A stretch of DNA of 64,000 nucleotides from Paenibacillus thalictri (lineage in GTDB: Bacteria; Bacillota; Bacilli; Paenibacillales; NBRC-103111): positions 1-64,000 of the forward strand of contig NZ_SIRE01000011.1 of the NCBI RefSeq assembly GCF_004307995.1. The letters run 5' to 3'. Both the position numbers and the translations under genes were made by a program. Under the pieces are notes generated by a model that worked only from the letters and a program-made list of their open reading frames with translations, was not told the origin of the DNA and ran no database searches. Below are positions 38,069-46,610 of this stretch, piece after piece (within the stretch, counting starts at the first letter, position 1; every line of letters begins with the position of its first letter).

Positions 38069-38746
38069 ATGGCATTAATCGGACCTTCCGTGATGTGTGC
38101 GGATTGGGGCAATTTACAAGAAAACATGGAGATGCTGGAACGGGGCGGCGTGGATTTTTACCATTTTGACATTATGGACGGGAGTTTCGTGCCGAATTTT
38201 ACGATGGGACCGGATTTGCTGAAGGCATTGCGGCCGTACAGCGGCAAAGCGTTCGATATCCACTTGATGGTGCAGGAGCCGGAGAGGTATATCGGCATGT
38301 TCGCCGAAGCGGGGGCAGATTGGATTACGGTTCATGCGGAATCCAAAGTCCACCTGCAGCGAGCCTTGCAGTATATCCGCAAGCTCGGTTTAAAGGCGGG
38401 AGTCGCGCTGAATCCGTCGACGCCGCTGTCGGCGCTTGATTATGTGCTGGACGACCTGGATCACGTCTGCCTGATGACCGTCAATCCCGGGTTTGCCGGA
38501 CAAGCGTTTATTCCGAGCATGTACCGGAAGATTGAGGATCTCCGCAAAGTGATCGATGCCAGCGGAGCTCCAATTGACATTCAAGTCGATGGAAATATCG
38601 GCTATAACACAATTCCGAAAGTCATTGAATGCGGTGCTTCCATGCTCGTATGCGGCACGTCCAGCTTGTTTAATTCCGCTGACTTGGAAGCCAACGCTCT
38701 ACAATTAATCGAATACGTAAATAAACAAAGTCGCAAGACTTCGTAA
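38069..38746 (+). CDS. Ribulose-phosphate 3-epimerase family protein
   Basis: 225-residue TIM barrel. Key motifs: IGPSVMCADWGNL, HFDIMDGSFVPNFTMGP (metal-binding His and Asp), DIHLMVQEPERY, VCLMTVNPGFAGQAFI and DIQVDGNI. The sequence is closer to catabolic paralogues (allulose-6-phosphate epimerase type) than to housekeeping Rpe, judged by its context with a kinase and a polyol dehydrogenase. Substrate is inferred. SD GGAGGCGAGG. Confidence 0.87.
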   Translation: MALIGPSVMCADWGNLQENMEMLERGGVDFYHFDIMDGSFVPNFTMGPDLLKALRPYSGKAFDIHLMVQEPERYIGMFAEAGADWITVHAESKVHLQRALQYIRKLGLKAGVALNPSTPLSALDYVLDDLDHVCLMTVNPGFAGQAFIPSMYRKIEDLRKVIDASGAPIDIQVDGNIGYNTIPKVIECGASMLVCGTSSLFNSADLEANALQLIEYVNKQSRKTS

Positions 38747-38762
38747 AAGAAGGAATTGTTCC

Positions 38763-39695
38763 ATGATCACGGTACTTGGCAGCTTAAATATGGATATCGT
38801 CGCCCGGGTCGACCGCTACCCGGTTCGCGGAGAAACGAAGTTTGGCCGCAGCGTAGAGCTGCTGGCCGGAGGGAAAGGGGCCAATCAAGCCGCCGCCTGC
38901 GGCAGGTTAGGTAAAAAAGCGGTGCTGATCGGCTGCGTAGGCCATGATCTTTTTGGCGAAAAGCTGCTTTGTTCCCTGCAGGATTGCGGAGTGGATACGC
39001 AATGGGTGAAAGTGACGGCGGAAGCGCCGACCGGAACTACGGTCGCTACCGTGGACAGCGCCGCGGAGAATACATTAATTGTGGCGATAGGAGCAAACCG
39101 CTTGCTTACAATTGAGGACGTCGAAGCGGGCATGGAGCGGATCCGGCAAAGCACGGTGCTGCTGGTGCAGATGGAAATTCCGCACGAAACGGCGTTATAT
39201 GCGATGAGAAAAGCGCGGGAGCATGGCGTGTTCGTGATTTTGGATCCCGCTCCTGCCGATGGAGTGACCGCCGATATGCTAGTGTATGCCGATCTGGTTA
39301 CGCCCAACAAGCAGGAGGTCGGCATGATCGCCGGAATCGACGTCATGGACGATGAGACGGCGGCAGCTGCCGCGAACTGGTTTGCACAAGCCGGCGTGCC
39401 AAACTGCATCATTAAAATGGGCGAGAATGGCTCATTGCTTTATGCGAACGGCGAATTCACGCGTATTCCGGGCATTCCGGTTCAAGCCGTCGATACGATT
39501 GGCGCGGGGGATTCGTTTGCGGGAGCGCTGGCTACGGCAATCGATGACGGAGCGTCTTTGACGGAAGCGGCAGCGTTTGCGGCCGCCGTCAGCGCGTTAA
39601 AGGTGACCAGAGCGGGGGCGCAGACCGGGCTGCCGACCCGGGAAGAACTCGAAGTTTTTTGCCAAGAGCGAAATATTGCGTTATATCGGACTTAA
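38763..39695 (+). CDS. Ribokinase-like carbohydrate kinase (PfkB family)
   Basis: 310 residues. N-terminal VLGSLNMDIVARVDRYPVRGET and LAGGKGANQAAACGRLG, C-terminal VDTIGAGDSFAGALA with the catalytic Asp. This is the ribokinase group. It would phosphorylate the sugar made by the dehydrogenase or released from the imported glycan, supplying the epimerase encoded 16 bases upstream. Confidence 0.9.
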   Translation: MITVLGSLNMDIVARVDRYPVRGETKFGRSVELLAGGKGANQAAACGRLGKKAVLIGCVGHDLFGEKLLCSLQDCGVDTQWVKVTAEAPTGTTVATVDSAAENTLIVAIGANRLLTIEDVEAGMERIRQSTVLLVQMEIPHETALYAMRKAREHGVFVILDPAPADGVTADMLVYADLVTPNKQEVGMIAGIDVMDDETAAAAANWFAQAGVPNCIIKMGENGSLLYANGEFTRIPGIPVQAVDTIGAGDSFAGALATAIDDGASLTEAAAFAAAVSALKVTRAGAQTGLPTREELEVFCQERNIALYRT

Positions 39696-39827
39696 CGCAG
39701 CGACATTTCAAAGCAATAAACGAAAGGTAACCGTCGTTCACAAATTTCCTTTACTATGAACTTGCCAACAAATCTAGCAAAAAGTTATAATTTTGAGAGA
39801 ACGATGCTAGATATGGAGGCTCTGAAT

Positions 39828-41135
39828 ATGATGGTAGACGACGAACATGTAAACGACAAGCCGATCAGTCGGCGCCAATTGCTTGTATCGCTTGGTGCGG
39901 CGGGGATTGCCGCGGCTGCGGGTGCGGTATTTCCGAATGAGGTTATGGCGGCTACGACAGATTCCGTATATTTTAACGTCAAGGATTACGGCGCCAAGGG
40001 CACAGGCCGGATGGGAGAAAATGATGCGGTATTTATTCAATCGGCCATTGACGCAGCTTCCCCAACGGGCGGGACTGTATTTTTGCCGCCGGGAAAATAT
40101 AACATCAAATCTGCGATTCAGCTGAAATCGAATGTGCGGCTGCTTGGCGCAGGGGCGGAAGCATCGGTCATTAAGATCGATTACGATGCCAACGGGATCA
40201 GCATGGTGTCCAGCTTGTCCGAGATCAACTATTTTGCCGTCGAGCATCTGACTTTCGAAGGTACGGGTGTTCCGACGGGATCGTCCAGCTATATTCAAAC
40301 CGAACGCGGCATCTTGCTGCAGGGCGTCAAAAACGGTCTGATTGCGAACTGCATTTTTAAAACGATCGTCAACGGTGTTCATTTAAATAATACAACTAAC
40401 GTAACCGTTACAGGATGTACGTTCCGGAACGTGATCGGAGACGGAGCCAACGAGGGTATCGGCGTGCTTTGCCAATCCGGAAGCAGCGTACTGATCGAAG
40501 GCAACCGCTTCAAAAACGTTTATAAAAGCGGCGTTCAACTGCAAGGCGGCTGCTCGTCCGCGATCATTACCGGCAACTGGTTTGACGGCTGCCGCAGCGC
40601 GGCGGTAAACGTAATGGCTACGGAAACGTCTTGCTCCGAAAACATCATTGCCGGCAATACGATCACGAGTTCGGAAACCGACAGCGCGGGTCCGTACGGG
40701 ATCTTTTTATCCGGCTACTGCGTCGGGAATACAATTGCCGGCAATCTGATCTCCAAAGCGACTAAAGCCGGAATCAGAGCGGCAGGAGCTGCATCTGCGG
40801 AAACAGAACGGCCGACGGCAAACAAAATAATCGGCAATACGCTGAAGGCGGTGCCAACCGGCGTCGAGCTGCTTAATGCGGATGACAATACGGTGACTAA
40901 CAACGATTTTCGCAACGTGGATGACGGGGTCGTAATTGACGCATCGGCTGACGGAGTTGGCGGGTACAGCCGCCGGAACTACGCGGTGAATAACGGATTT
41001 TTCCAATTCGCCAAAAACGCGGTCCGCATCGTTTCTTCGCGTTGTGAAGCGAACGGAGCCTTCGGCAATTTCGGTTCCGGCAGCGGCGCCAACTTGACTG
41101 ACAAGGGTACCGGCACGGCGACGGTAGGATTTTAG
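39828..41135 (+). CDS. Secreted right-handed beta-helix (pectate-lyase-like) protein, Tat signal
   Basis: 435 residues. The N-terminus has ISRRQLLVSLGAAGIAAAAGAVFP, a twin-arginine signal with hydrophobic core, ending near AMA. It is followed by YFNVKDYGAKGTGRMGENDAVFIQSAIDAA, the standard start of the pectate lyase superfamily 3 / GH28-like fold, and many parallel beta-helix coils (repeated N-x-I-x-G-N). ATG 39828 is chosen for the GGAGG ten bases upstream. No definite catalytic triad was identified. It could be an exported polysaccharide lyase or hydrolase feeding the locus. Confidence 0.85.
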   Translation: MMVDDEHVNDKPISRRQLLVSLGAAGIAAAAGAVFPNEVMAATTDSVYFNVKDYGAKGTGRMGENDAVFIQSAIDAASPTGGTVFLPPGKYNIKSAIQLKSNVRLLGAGAEASVIKIDYDANGISMVSSLSEINYFAVEHLTFEGTGVPTGSSSYIQTERGILLQGVKNGLIANCIFKTIVNGVHLNNTTNVTVTGCTFRNVIGDGANEGIGVLCQSGSSVLIEGNRFKNVYKSGVQLQGGCSSAIITGNWFDGCRSAAVNVMATETSCSENIIAGNTITSSETDSAGPYGIFLSGYCVGNTIAGNLISKATKAGIRAAGAASAETERPTANKIIGNTLKAVPTGVELLNADDNTVTNNDFRNVDDGVVIDASADGVGGYSRRNYAVNNGFFQFAKNAVRIVSSRCEANGAFGNFGSGSGANLTDKGTGTATVGF

Positions 41136-41158
41136 CAAGCTCATATACAGTGCAAAAG

Positions 41159-41195
41159 AGCCTTTGCTCCGGTTATCCCGGGCAAAGGCTTTTTC
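41159..41195 (+). terminator. Terminator after the beta-helix gene
   Basis: AGCCTTTGC (41159-41167) pairs with GCAAAGGCT (41182-41190), then TTTTT. The rest of the gap to 41427 shows no supported gene. Confidence 0.88.
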
Positions 41196-41427
41196 TTGCG
41201 ATTGGCGAGGCTGTCTTGAGATGTGCGCTTGATATGCCGGGGATTCTTCCCGCTTGTACAACCATGTCGCGATCCTGCTTCTAGCGTTCAAAAGGGACCC
41301 GATGTTCATTAAGGTGCCGGAGTCCGTCGCGATTTTGGACCAGATGTGCAAAAGCAGCTACCGCACTATAGGGCCTTCACTTCCGCCTAATGGGCGGGAT
41401 GAAACGGAGGGGAATTGCTGCTGCTTG

Positions 41428-42141
41428 CTAAAAAAGGTACGGGATATCGTGTTCGGAGGTTTCCGCGGCTGCTGCGACCTCCCGGATGCATTCCGGCGTA
41501 TCGTTGCGCACGCTGCCGACCAGCGAAGAGACCGGATAGGCGCGCATAAGCTCTTCGGGATAAGGCTTGAGCAGCGACTGCAGCAGCTTGCTGTCCTGAT
41601 TGCGCCTATCGAGCCATACCTGCTCGTCCTCGCGGCGCAAAATGGCCGGCATCCGATCGTGAATCCCGGCCATCAAGCCGTTTGAAGGCACAGTTATGAT
41701 CGTGCAGGTGCTTAGCTTGCTGCCATCGGGAGCGATCCAGGTATCGTATAACCCGGCCATCGCAAACAGGCCTTCGTCTTTCAGCACGATACGCATCGGC
41801 TGCTTGTCCTTGCCCGTGCGTTTCCATTCATAGAAGCCGTCGGCGGGGATCAGGCACCGCTTGCGCTGAAAAGGGAGACGGTACGCCGGTTTATCCGCGA
41901 TCGTCTCCGCCCGGGCATTCATCATACGCGCGCCGGACTTATCGTCCTTGGACCAGCTTGGCACCAGCCCCCACTTCAGCTCGCCAAGCCGGTTTTTTTC
42001 CCCGTCGTGGATGATCGCCAGCACCATCTGACCCGGCGCTACGTTGTATTTGGGTGTGTGATAAGCCGGAAAAGAATCGTCCAGCAAAAAACGCAGCATC
42101 ATTTCTTCCAATGTTAACGTGATCGTGTATCTGCCGCACAT
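41428..42141 (-). CDS. yedK: SOS response-associated peptidase, SRAP/HMCES family (YedK)
   Basis: 237 residues. The mature N-terminal catalytic Cys is Cys2 in MCGRYTITL. Other family motifs are YNVAPGQMVLAI, WGLVPSWSKDD, NARAETIADKPAYR and CLIPADGFYEWKR (Asn, Glu and adjacent residues of the active site). SRAP proteins form a thiazolidine crosslink with abasic sites in single-stranded DNA, protecting replication. It stands alone on the minus strand. Length is typical. Confidence 0.95.
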   Translation of the reverse strand: MCGRYTITLTLEEMMLRFLLDDSFPAYHTPKYNVAPGQMVLAIIHDGEKNRLGELKWGLVPSWSKDDKSGARMMNARAETIADKPAYRLPFQRKRCLIPADGFYEWKRTGKDKQPMRIVLKDEGLFAMAGLYDTWIAPDGSKLSTCTIITVPSNGLMAGIHDRMPAILRREDEQVWLDRRNQDSKLLQSLLKPYPEELMRAYPVSSLVGSVRNDTPECIREVAAAAETSEHDIPYLF

Positions 42142-42299
42142 CGCATCTCGCCTCCAGTACGCTTATTATACAAGAAACGAAGCGGGCTGCGAAAGCCGGG
42201 AGGGGACCGCCGTTTGGGATGCCGCGGCGGGTGGCATAGACGTAAGCGCCCTAATGCGCGCAAAAACGGCTGGCAGTGAGGCCGCCAGCCGTAGTTTTT

Positions 42300-44759
42300 T
42301 TAGGCAAATTTCGTGCGCATGACCCGCATCACGTTTAAGACGGCAATGACCGTAACGCCAACATCGGAGAACACCGCTTCCCACATGGTGGCGTATCCGA
42401 AGGCGCCAAACAGCAGGAAGATCCCCTTTACTCCCAATGCAAAAATAATGTTTTGCCAAACGATCGTGCGTGTTCGCTTGGCGATGTGAATGGCCGTGGC
42501 GATTTTGGACGGTTCATCCGTCATAATAACGATATCAGCCGCTTCGATCGCGGCATCGGAACCGAGCCCGCCCATCGCGGCGCCAATGTCGGCTCTGGCC
42601 AATACGGGCGTGTCGTTGATGCCGTCGCCGACAAAAACGATTTTTTCCTTCGGCGATTTTTGCCGGTCAAGCTTTTCAATTTCCTCGACTTTGTGCTGGG
42701 GCAGCAATTCCGCACGGACCTCGTCAAGCCCCAGCTTGTGCGCCACGGCTTCGCCGACGGCTTTGACATCGCCGGTCAGCATGACCGTTTTGCGAATGCC
42801 AAGCTGCTTCAAGGAACGAATCGCCTGTGCGGCGTCTTCTTTTACTTCGTCGGAAATGACCAGGTAACCGGCATAACGCCCTTCCACCGCTACATGCACA
42901 ATCGTCCCGCCCGCCTTCGGTTCGCTGAATGCGATCTGCCACAGTTTCATCAGCTTGCCGTTGCCCGCCAAAATCTGCTTGCCGTCCCATACGGTAACGA
43001 TGCCGTGACCGGATATTTCATTGTACTGCTGCAAGCTGCCGGCTTCCAGCGGCTTGCCGTATGCGGCTCTGATTGACTCGCCGATCGGGTGGGTGGAGTG
43101 CTGTTCGGCTGCCGCGGCGTATTCCAACAGCTGCTCTGCGGCAATCTGCGGTGCCGGGTATATGCCTGTCACTTGAAAAGCGCCCTTGGTTAACGTGCCT
43201 GTTTTGTCAAATACGACATATTTGACGTTATTTAATGCCTCTAAATAATTGCTGCCTTTGACCAAAATGCCGTTTTTGGAAGCTGCGCCGATGCCCCCGA
43301 AAAATCCGAGCGGGATCGATACGACCAGCGCGCACGGGCAAGAGATAACAAGAAAGATCAGCGCCCGGTATATCCAATCCGAGAATGACGCGCCATTAAG
43401 CACAAGCGGAGGGACTACGGCCAGCAGCAGCGCAACGATCACGACAGCCGGCGTATAATAACGGGCGAATTTCGTAATGAATTTCTCTGTAGGCGCTTTT
43501 TTGCCGCTGGCGTTTTGCACCAAATCCAAAATCTTCGAGGCGGTTGATTCGCCGAAATTTTTGGTCACTTCTACGGTAAGCAGCCCGTTTTTGTTGATAA
43601 AACCGCTCAGCACGTCGCTGCCTGCCGCAACCTCCCGGGGCACCGACTCGCCGGTGAGCGCCGACGTATCGACAAATGATGCTCCTTCGATGACTTTGCC
43701 GTCCAAGGGCACTTTCTCGCCGGGCTTTACGACGATAAGCTCCCCGATGCCTACTTCTTCGGGAGATACGCGTTGCGTTCCGTCTTCGGTTTTCAGATTG
43801 GCGTAATCCGGACGAATGTCCATCAGCTCGCTGATCGATTTGCGGGAACGGTTGACGGCAATGCCCTGAAACAGCTCGCCCAGCTGATAAAATAGCATAA
43901 CCGCGACGCCTTCGGGGTACTGCTGAACCGCAAACGCGCCAATCGTCGCCACGGCCATCAAAAAGTATTCGTCAAACACTTGGCCGCGCACGATATTCCT
44001 CGCCGCTTGCCATACGATGTCCCCGCCGACGACCAGGTAGGCGATCAGGAAGATCGCCAGCTCGGCCCAGCCGTGCACCGGCGCAAGCAGTCCGGCCGCG
44101 GTGATCGCTGCGCCGACAGCTAAACGAACGACCAATTTGCGCATGCCGGCGCTGCCGTGGTCATGTGTGTGACCTGCATGGTCGTGGTCTCCGTGGCTAT
44201 GGTCGTCGTGCTCATGACCTCCATGGCTGTGGTCATGCCCTTGATGGGTATGCTGCTTATGGACGTGAGTCCCATGCCCGGCTGCATCTTTATGTTCGCC
44301 GCGGGTGCTGCCCTGAGCGTTGAAACCGGCGTGTGCATCATCGTGATGCGGGCTGAGACGTTTGTGTTCATGAGCTTGCATTACTTCATCGGAATGATGA
44401 CGGGTATGTTCGCCGTGTTCGTGATGATGCTGTTGATCCTGCAGTTGGTATTCCCGCGCCTGCTTGCCGGCAACCCGGTGTTTCGGGACGGATGCGCCGA
44501 TTTTGGGACGTACCCGCCCTTTTTCCCATATTCTAATGTGAGGCTCCAGCATATGCACCTTTTTCTTCGCCTCGGCAATGGCGGCCTCGGCTTCGTCCGG
44601 GGTCGTTTCCATAGTTAGCGTTTTAGTCACAAAATTAACGGAGCACGCGGAGACGCCTTGTATTTTTTTGACGCCATTTTCAATTTTAAGCGCGCAATTC
44701 GCACAATCCAGTCCGTCGAGTATAAGTTCTTTCTTTACTTTCTCCTGTGCAGCGGCCAT
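42300..44759 (-). CDS. Zinc/cadmium/lead-exporting P-type ATPase (CadA/ZntA-like)
   Basis: 819 residues. N-terminal HMA domain with GLDCANCALKIE (CxxC), then a His/Asp-rich linker (about residues 115-200) with many HEH and HDH repeats, six or more membrane segments, the ion-binding SCPCALVVSIP, phosphorylation site DKTGTLT, and hinge GDGINDTPVLA. The CPC motif and His-rich linker indicate a Zn(II)/Cd(II) exporter. The upstream region holds an ArsR-family operator, and the repressor gene is divergent. Confidence 0.93.
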   Translation of the reverse strand: MAAAQEKVKKELILDGLDCANCALKIENGVKKIQGVSACSVNFVTKTLTMETTPDEAEAAIAEAKKKVHMLEPHIRIWEKGRVRPKIGASVPKHRVAGKQAREYQLQDQQHHHEHGEHTRHHSDEVMQAHEHKRLSPHHDDAHAGFNAQGSTRGEHKDAAGHGTHVHKQHTHQGHDHSHGGHEHDDHSHGDHDHAGHTHDHGSAGMRKLVVRLAVGAAITAAGLLAPVHGWAELAIFLIAYLVVGGDIVWQAARNIVRGQVFDEYFLMAVATIGAFAVQQYPEGVAVMLFYQLGELFQGIAVNRSRKSISELMDIRPDYANLKTEDGTQRVSPEEVGIGELIVVKPGEKVPLDGKVIEGASFVDTSALTGESVPREVAAGSDVLSGFINKNGLLTVEVTKNFGESTASKILDLVQNASGKKAPTEKFITKFARYYTPAVVIVALLLAVVPPLVLNGASFSDWIYRALIFLVISCPCALVVSIPLGFFGGIGAASKNGILVKGSNYLEALNNVKYVVFDKTGTLTKGAFQVTGIYPAPQIAAEQLLEYAAAAEQHSTHPIGESIRAAYGKPLEAGSLQQYNEISGHGIVTVWDGKQILAGNGKLMKLWQIAFSEPKAGGTIVHVAVEGRYAGYLVISDEVKEDAAQAIRSLKQLGIRKTVMLTGDVKAVGEAVAHKLGLDEVRAELLPQHKVEEIEKLDRQKSPKEKIVFVGDGINDTPVLARADIGAAMGGLGSDAAIEAADIVIMTDEPSKIATAIHIAKRTRTIVWQNIIFALGVKGIFLLFGAFGYATMWEAVFSDVGVTVIAVLNVMRVMRTKFA

Positions 44760-44787
44760 TATTCTCTCCCCTTAATGTCCGATTAAT

Positions 44788-44807
44788 ATATGAGCAATCA
44801 TTCATAT
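44788..44807. promoter_or_regulatory. Probable ArsR/SmtB-type operator
   Basis: The palindrome ATATGAGCAATCATTCATAT has six-base arms and lies 29 bases upstream of the cadA-like start. It matches the known TGAnCAnnnnTTCA-type sites bound by CzrA/SmtB/CadC regulators. The adjacent divergent gene encodes such a repressor. Confidence 0.72.
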
Positions 44808-45004
44808 GTTTATTATATTCAGTTGCTTTGCTTTGTGTCAACATGTCATATACGCTAATTTGCAAAATCGGAAGCATTTCTATAAGCTGAACAGATGAGT
44901 GGGAGAACGGGAAAAGTTTTTTGTTTGCTAATAGTAATGATTTCGTTTTATCCAAAGCTCGGCTATAATAGATATAAATGACGTACTACAAGAGAGGTGT
45001 AGGG

Positions 45005-45376
45005 ATGGCGCAACAAGTCAATACGGTGGAAGAATGCGATACAACCTGTCCCGGCACGGAGGCGGACTTGAACCATATCAGGGCGGTGATGATGGGGGGA
45101 GATACGGCGGCGCAAATGGCCGATTGGTTTAAAGCGTTCAGCGACCCGACGCGAATCCGGCTCATTGACGCTTTGCTGCAGAAGGAGCTGTGCGTGCACG
45201 ATCTTACTGTGCTGCTCGACATGGGGCAGTCTGCGATTTCCCATCAGCTTCGTTTCTTGCGCAATATGCGGATCGTCAAACGGCGCAAGCAAGGGAAGAC
45301 GGTGTTTTACTCGCTGGACGACGCGCATATCGAACAAATTTTTCTGCAGACCCGCCAGCATATTAGCCACGGGTAA
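45005..45376 (+). CDS. ArsR-family metal-sensing repressor (CadC/CzrA-like)
   Basis: 123 residues. Winged helix with FSDPTRIRLIDALLQKELCVHDLTVLLDMGQSAISHQLRFLRNMRIVKRRKQGKTVFYSL. Two metal-site signatures are present: ECDTTC near the N-terminus and Cys in LCVHDL (alpha3N-type), and D-x-H...H-x2-H in DDAHIEQIFLQTRQHISH (alpha5 zinc site). It probably represses the divergent P-type ATPase gene. ATG 45005 has AGGTGTAGGG upstream and is preferred to the TTG/ATG at 44978. Confidence 0.92.
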   Translation: MAQQVNTVEECDTTCPGTEADLNHIRAVMMGGDTAAQMADWFKAFSDPTRIRLIDALLQKELCVHDLTVLLDMGQSAISHQLRFLRNMRIVKRRKQGKTVFYSLDDAHIEQIFLQTRQHISHG

Positions 45377-45417
45377 CCAACGGTGTTCACACCGGCCGCA
45401 CTGCCGTTAACAAACAC

Positions 45418-45457
45418 AAAATCGGTCCTATACGCGGTTGCGTAAGGGCCGATTTTT
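45418..45457. terminator. Bidirectional terminator after the repressor gene
   Basis: AAAATCGGTCCTATACGC pairs with GCGTAAGGGCCGATTTTT with small imperfections; T-tract on the plus side, A-tract on the other. Confidence 0.82.
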
Positions 45458-45656
45458 ATGAATAAAGTAAGCACTATATTAAAGCGATAAAGCGCGAATT
45501 GAATTTTCTGCTCGACCTCCATTCGTTTAGCCGGTTACGGATGAATAGGTTCCTTTTTACAGATTATAATCATGTTCAATTTCCTGCAAAATGCCTTATA
45601 CCGGTTATTTCGCAGCGATTTCATGTACATCAGTGTAATCTAATGGAGGAAGAACA

Positions 45657-46127
45657 ATGGGAAAAATCGCGATGATTGCGGCGTTATGTTTGTTGTGCAT
45701 GTTCCCGGCTGCGGCAAGTGGAGCGCAGAGTGATAATTGCAAGTTTCTTGACGGCATATTTCACGGACACGTCAAACAGTCGGGGGAGATATGTCAAGTT
45801 GCCGTTCCCCGCAAATTGCCGCTGCTGCTGATGGGGACAAAAGTGGCTCCGGAAATGGCCGATATTGAGTTTGGGGCGAACTTTGAGCCTGCAGGCGGGA
45901 AAACCGCGCTGATCGGTGAGTTTGCTCTTCTTCCTGAAGAAGTCAATCCGGTGATCGATGCGCTGCGAAAAGGCGGGGTGGAGGTGTCTGCGATCCATAA
46001 TCATATGATCGGCGAGCAGCCGCGGCTGTTGTTCCTCCATTTTCAGAGCGTCGGCGAGCTGGGAGCTTTGGCAAACACGGTGAAGTCGGCTATCGAAGCG
46101 GCGGGCAAAGCCACCCGGCCGGAATGA
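45657..46127 (+). CDS. DUF1259 protein (LppY/LpqO family), exported
   Basis: 156 residues. A signal peptide (MIAALCLLCMFPAAASGA) is followed by the family fold: FHGHVKQSGEICQVAVPR, EFALLPEEVNPVIDALRKGG, VSAIHNHMIGEQPRLLFLHFQ. The conserved HNHM-type motif suggests metal binding. Function of the family is not established. Strong SD GGAGGAAG. Stand-alone gene next to the metal resistance pair. Confidence 0.88.
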   Translation: MGKIAMIAALCLLCMFPAAASGAQSDNCKFLDGIFHGHVKQSGEICQVAVPRKLPLLLMGTKVAPEMADIEFGANFEPAGGKTALIGEFALLPEEVNPVIDALRKGGVEVSAIHNHMIGEQPRLLFLHFQSVGELGALANTVKSAIEAAGKATRPE

Positions 46128-46256
46128 ACCAGGAGCGTTTATCGTGACCTTCTCGACCGATCATCCCCAGGAAGCGCAGCAACATCCCGATCACTTTAAG
46201 GAGTGACGGGATGTTGTTATGTTACAACCGGTAAAAATGTTGCCGCCAGCTTGCGG

Positions 46257-46610
46257 TTACATATCAGCCGGACTCTCAGCGCTCGCAATATGGAGGATAT
46301 CGATCAGTTCAATCCATGCGCCGCTATGTTGATTTGAAATTTTGGCCCGTTTCAAAAGAGGATCGACTTTTTCGATCCGGCCTTTGACGGTCTGGTTACC
46401 GTATCGATCAAATACCGTAACGGTCACTTCCAGCTTAACTGCAACGGCTGCGAACAACTGCCGGGAAAGTTCATCCAGTTTTTGTTCATCCAGCAAAGGT
46501 TTTGGCTGTAAGTTCATCTCTTGTTTGTGCCGGATAATTTGCTCCCGATGTTCCGGCAGCATCATACGGCTGCTTTCCCACATTCCGTTGCCTTGCAGCT
46601 TTTTGCTCAT
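46257..46610 (-). CDS. YolD-like family protein
   Basis: 117 residues with the family N-terminus KLQGNGMWESSRMMLPEHREQI. YolD-like proteins accompany Y-family polymerases (UvrX/YqjW) in Bacillales. The ATG at 46610 overlaps the polymerase stop (TAATG) and has GGAGG upstream inside the polymerase gene, so it is translationally coupled. Role uncertain, possibly accessory to translesion synthesis. Confidence 0.9.
   Translation of the reverse strand: MSKKLQGNGMWESSRMMLPEHREQIIRHKQEMNLQPKPLLDEQKLDELSRQLFAAVAVKLEVTVTVFDRYGNQTVKGRIEKVDPLLKRAKISNQHSGAWIELIDILHIASAESPADM

Noticed and set aside
41254..41685. Plus-strand open frame starting TACAACCATG region
   Set aside because: It overlaps the real yedK gene antisense, has no SD and no recognisable sequence.
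44157..44618. 153-residue plus-strand frame with hydrophobic composition
   Set aside because: It is the antisense of the His-rich linker of the P-type ATPase; Met/Val-rich composition comes from His codons read backwards.
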